From Iris pallida (Eukaryota; Streptophyta; Magnoliopsida; Asparagales; Iridaceae), in the NCBI GenBank assembly GCA_029216955.1, contig JANAVB010010791.1, positions 5,846,838-5,910,837 on the forward strand: 64,000 nt of DNA, in the 5' to 3' direction. The translations under genes and the position numbers were made by a program. Numbering within the stretch: position 1 is the first letter of the stretch; every line of letters begins with the position of its first letter. Shown in pieces: positions 62,455-64,000 of the stretch. The notes below the pieces were generated by a model, which did no database searches, had not been told where the DNA came from, and was given only the letters and a program-made list of their open reading frames with translations.

Positions 62455-64000
62455 GGCTTTGAAAGGGAGTAAGCACGCTGGATGACCAGTTGATCGGGGG
62501 AGACTAACACCACCCCCACTCCAGCGACGATTTGGCCTTTGGGGCCTGTTCTTGAAGCGCCATCGAAAAACATCCGCCAGAGGGAGCCTTCTTCGGTGAC
62601 GTTTGATTCTTGGATCTCATCCGGGATGTCTTTATAGAGTTTTGAGGACACTGGGATGGGGTGTGCAGCTAAAAAGTCGACTAGAGCTTGACCCTTAACA
62701 GCTTTTTGCGGAACAAACACCATGTTGTACGGTGTTAACAAGATCGCCCATGTGGCTAGCCGGGAGTTCAATGATCCTGGCTTCGTCATGAGGACTCTGA
62801 GCGGATTGACTCGGGAAATGACATGAATTGTCTGGCACGAGACATAATGACGAGTCTTCTGGATGTCAAATACTAAAGCCAAGCACTCCTTTTCAACGGG
62901 GTTGTACAGGTGTTCGGCCCCGATGAGTGTTCGACTGAGGTAGGAGATTGCTTGCTCATAGCCTGTATCGCTGTTCCGAGCTAGCAGAGCGCCGAGGGAA
63001 TGATCCATGGCACGGACGTAAAGGAGAAACGGTTTGCCAGCGACGGGTGCCACCAGGACTGGTGGGCTCGTCAAGTAGGCTTTGATGTCGTCGAAAGCCT
63101 TTTGGCATTCCTCTGTCCAGACGTAAGAGACTCCCTTCTTCATAAGCCGGGTGAAGGGTTGACATTTGTCGGAGAGGTTTGCTATGAACCTCCGGATGTA
63201 TGCCAGACGTCCCTGTAGGCCTCGAAGTTCTCGAAGGTTCTTCGGAGGGTCCATATCAAGGATGGCTTTGGTCTTCTCGGGATCGACATGAATGCCTTTC
63301 GTCGTGATGATGAAGCCCAAGAACTTTCCGCTAGAAACCCCTAGGAAGGATTTAGCGGGGTTCATCTTGAGTTGGTGCGCCCGCATGAGATCGAAGACTG
63401 TCTTGAGGTCTTGCAGGTGATCTCCTTTGAGATGGCTCTTGATTGCAATGTCATCAACATAGCATTCGACTGTCTTGCGAAGGTGCTGACGGAAAATGGT
63501 GCTCATAGCTCGTTGGTATGTCGCACCGGCGTTCTTCAGGCCGAAGGGCATCACTGTGTAACAGAAAACGCCCTTTGGAGTCCTAAATGACGTGTGTTTT
63601 GCGTCATCGGAGAACATCTTGATCTGGTTGTTGCCCGAATATCTGTCCATGAAAGACATACGCTCGAAGTCGCATGTGTTGTCGATCATCACGTCGGTGA
63701 TTGGAAGCGGGAATTCGTCCTTCGGGCAAGCAGAGTTGAGATCCCTGAAGTCGATACAAACTCGTATCTTCCCATTCTTCTTGGTGACGGGGACGACGTT
63801 GGCTAGCCAATCTGGGTGTTGTTCTTCACGGATGAAGCCGCTGGTCAAGAGCTTATCTACCTTCTGATCAATGGCGTTCATGATGTCCGGACGGAAGCAC
63901 CGCTGTGGTTGTTTGATAGGCTTGGCATCAGGTAAGATGTTCAGCCTATGTATCACGATCTGGGGATCAAGTCCCGGCATATCTTCGTAACTCCAGGCGA
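62385..64000 (-). pseudogene. Tat element B reverse transcriptase, RNase H and aRNH start (right edge truncated)
   Basis: Open from the right edge to 62385. RT shows NVVPVTKKNGKIRVCIDFRD, FCYTVMPFGLKNAGATYQRA and catalytic CYVDDIAIKS. The connection and first RNase H follow (FLLYVRAMDHSLGALLAR, with Asp changed around the usual DAS, and LYNPVEKECLALVFDIQKTR). aRNH begins with WRMFFDGASRTGPKGQIVAG and NNVVEYNALIIGLQLAQ, then the frame ends by frameshift. RT itself looks intact over the part visible. Confidence 0.88.

Larger units (their letters stand above)
53235..64000 (-). mobile_element. Tat-lineage Ty3/gypsy element B (5' end off the right edge)
   Basis: From right to left in element sense: pol (RT, RNase H, aRNH, integrase), hairpin-rich spacer, antisense PMD gene, polypurine tract and 3' LTR. 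The second RNase H between the first and integrase is the mark of the Tat lineage (Ogre/Retand-like). An extra antisense gene downstream of pol is known in several Tat elements, for example Grande. It is inserted into the antisense gene of element A at 53234/53235. Confidence 0.88.

Overview
The window is nuclear DNA of a flowering plant. The evidence is a spliced gene with GT-AG introns, plant SINEs and L1-type LINEs, hAT-like MITEs, a Ty3/gypsy chromovirus, and Tat-lineage Ty3/gypsy retrotransposons carrying the antisense extra gene known from that lineage. The many long (TA)n tracts and the intron sizes suggest a repeat-rich genome. The sequence alone does not fix the species.

Positions 1-28500 hold the 5' half of one host gene on the minus strand: a CHD1-type chromatin remodeller (Arabidopsis CHR5 orthologue). 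Seventeen coding exons were placed with consistent reading phase, from the ATG at 27793 down to 1359. They give 839 residues: acidic N-terminus, two chromodomains and the first helicase lobe with DEMGLGKT and DEAH boxes. The rest of the gene lies beyond the left edge. The exons are scattered through introns of up to 9.6 kb that are filled with transposons: SINEs, an L1 LINE remnant, an RTE LINE 3' end, several hAT-like elements whose target-site duplications can still be read, a fold-back element inside (TA)n, and an element that carries about 28 palindromic 19-20 bp units.

Positions 28500-49775 are intergenic and made of degraded retroelements. An L1 ORF1 fragment (DUF4283) at 29041-29928 is cut by LTR-derived sequence (29929-32988 and 43927-48784). 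That sequence was in turn split by a complete but dead Del/Tekay-type chromovirus on the minus strand (32989-43926; two 3.0 kb LTRs, gag, protease, RT, RNase H, integrase, remnant chromodomain).

Positions 49776-64000 hold two nested Tat-lineage elements on the minus strand. Element B (53235 to beyond the right edge) has its 3' LTR, an antisense spliced gene for a plant-mobile-domain (PMD) protein at 55804-60160, and pol (RT, RNase H, a second archaeal-like RNase H, integrase). It is inserted into the antisense gene of element A, of which the 3' LTR (49776-51946) and the first part of the antisense gene remain. Between the convergent ends of the antisense gene and pol in element B is a cluster of hairpins. 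Five share a nearly constant 20-nt loop while their stems differ in sequence but stay paired. This is the most unusual structure in the window.
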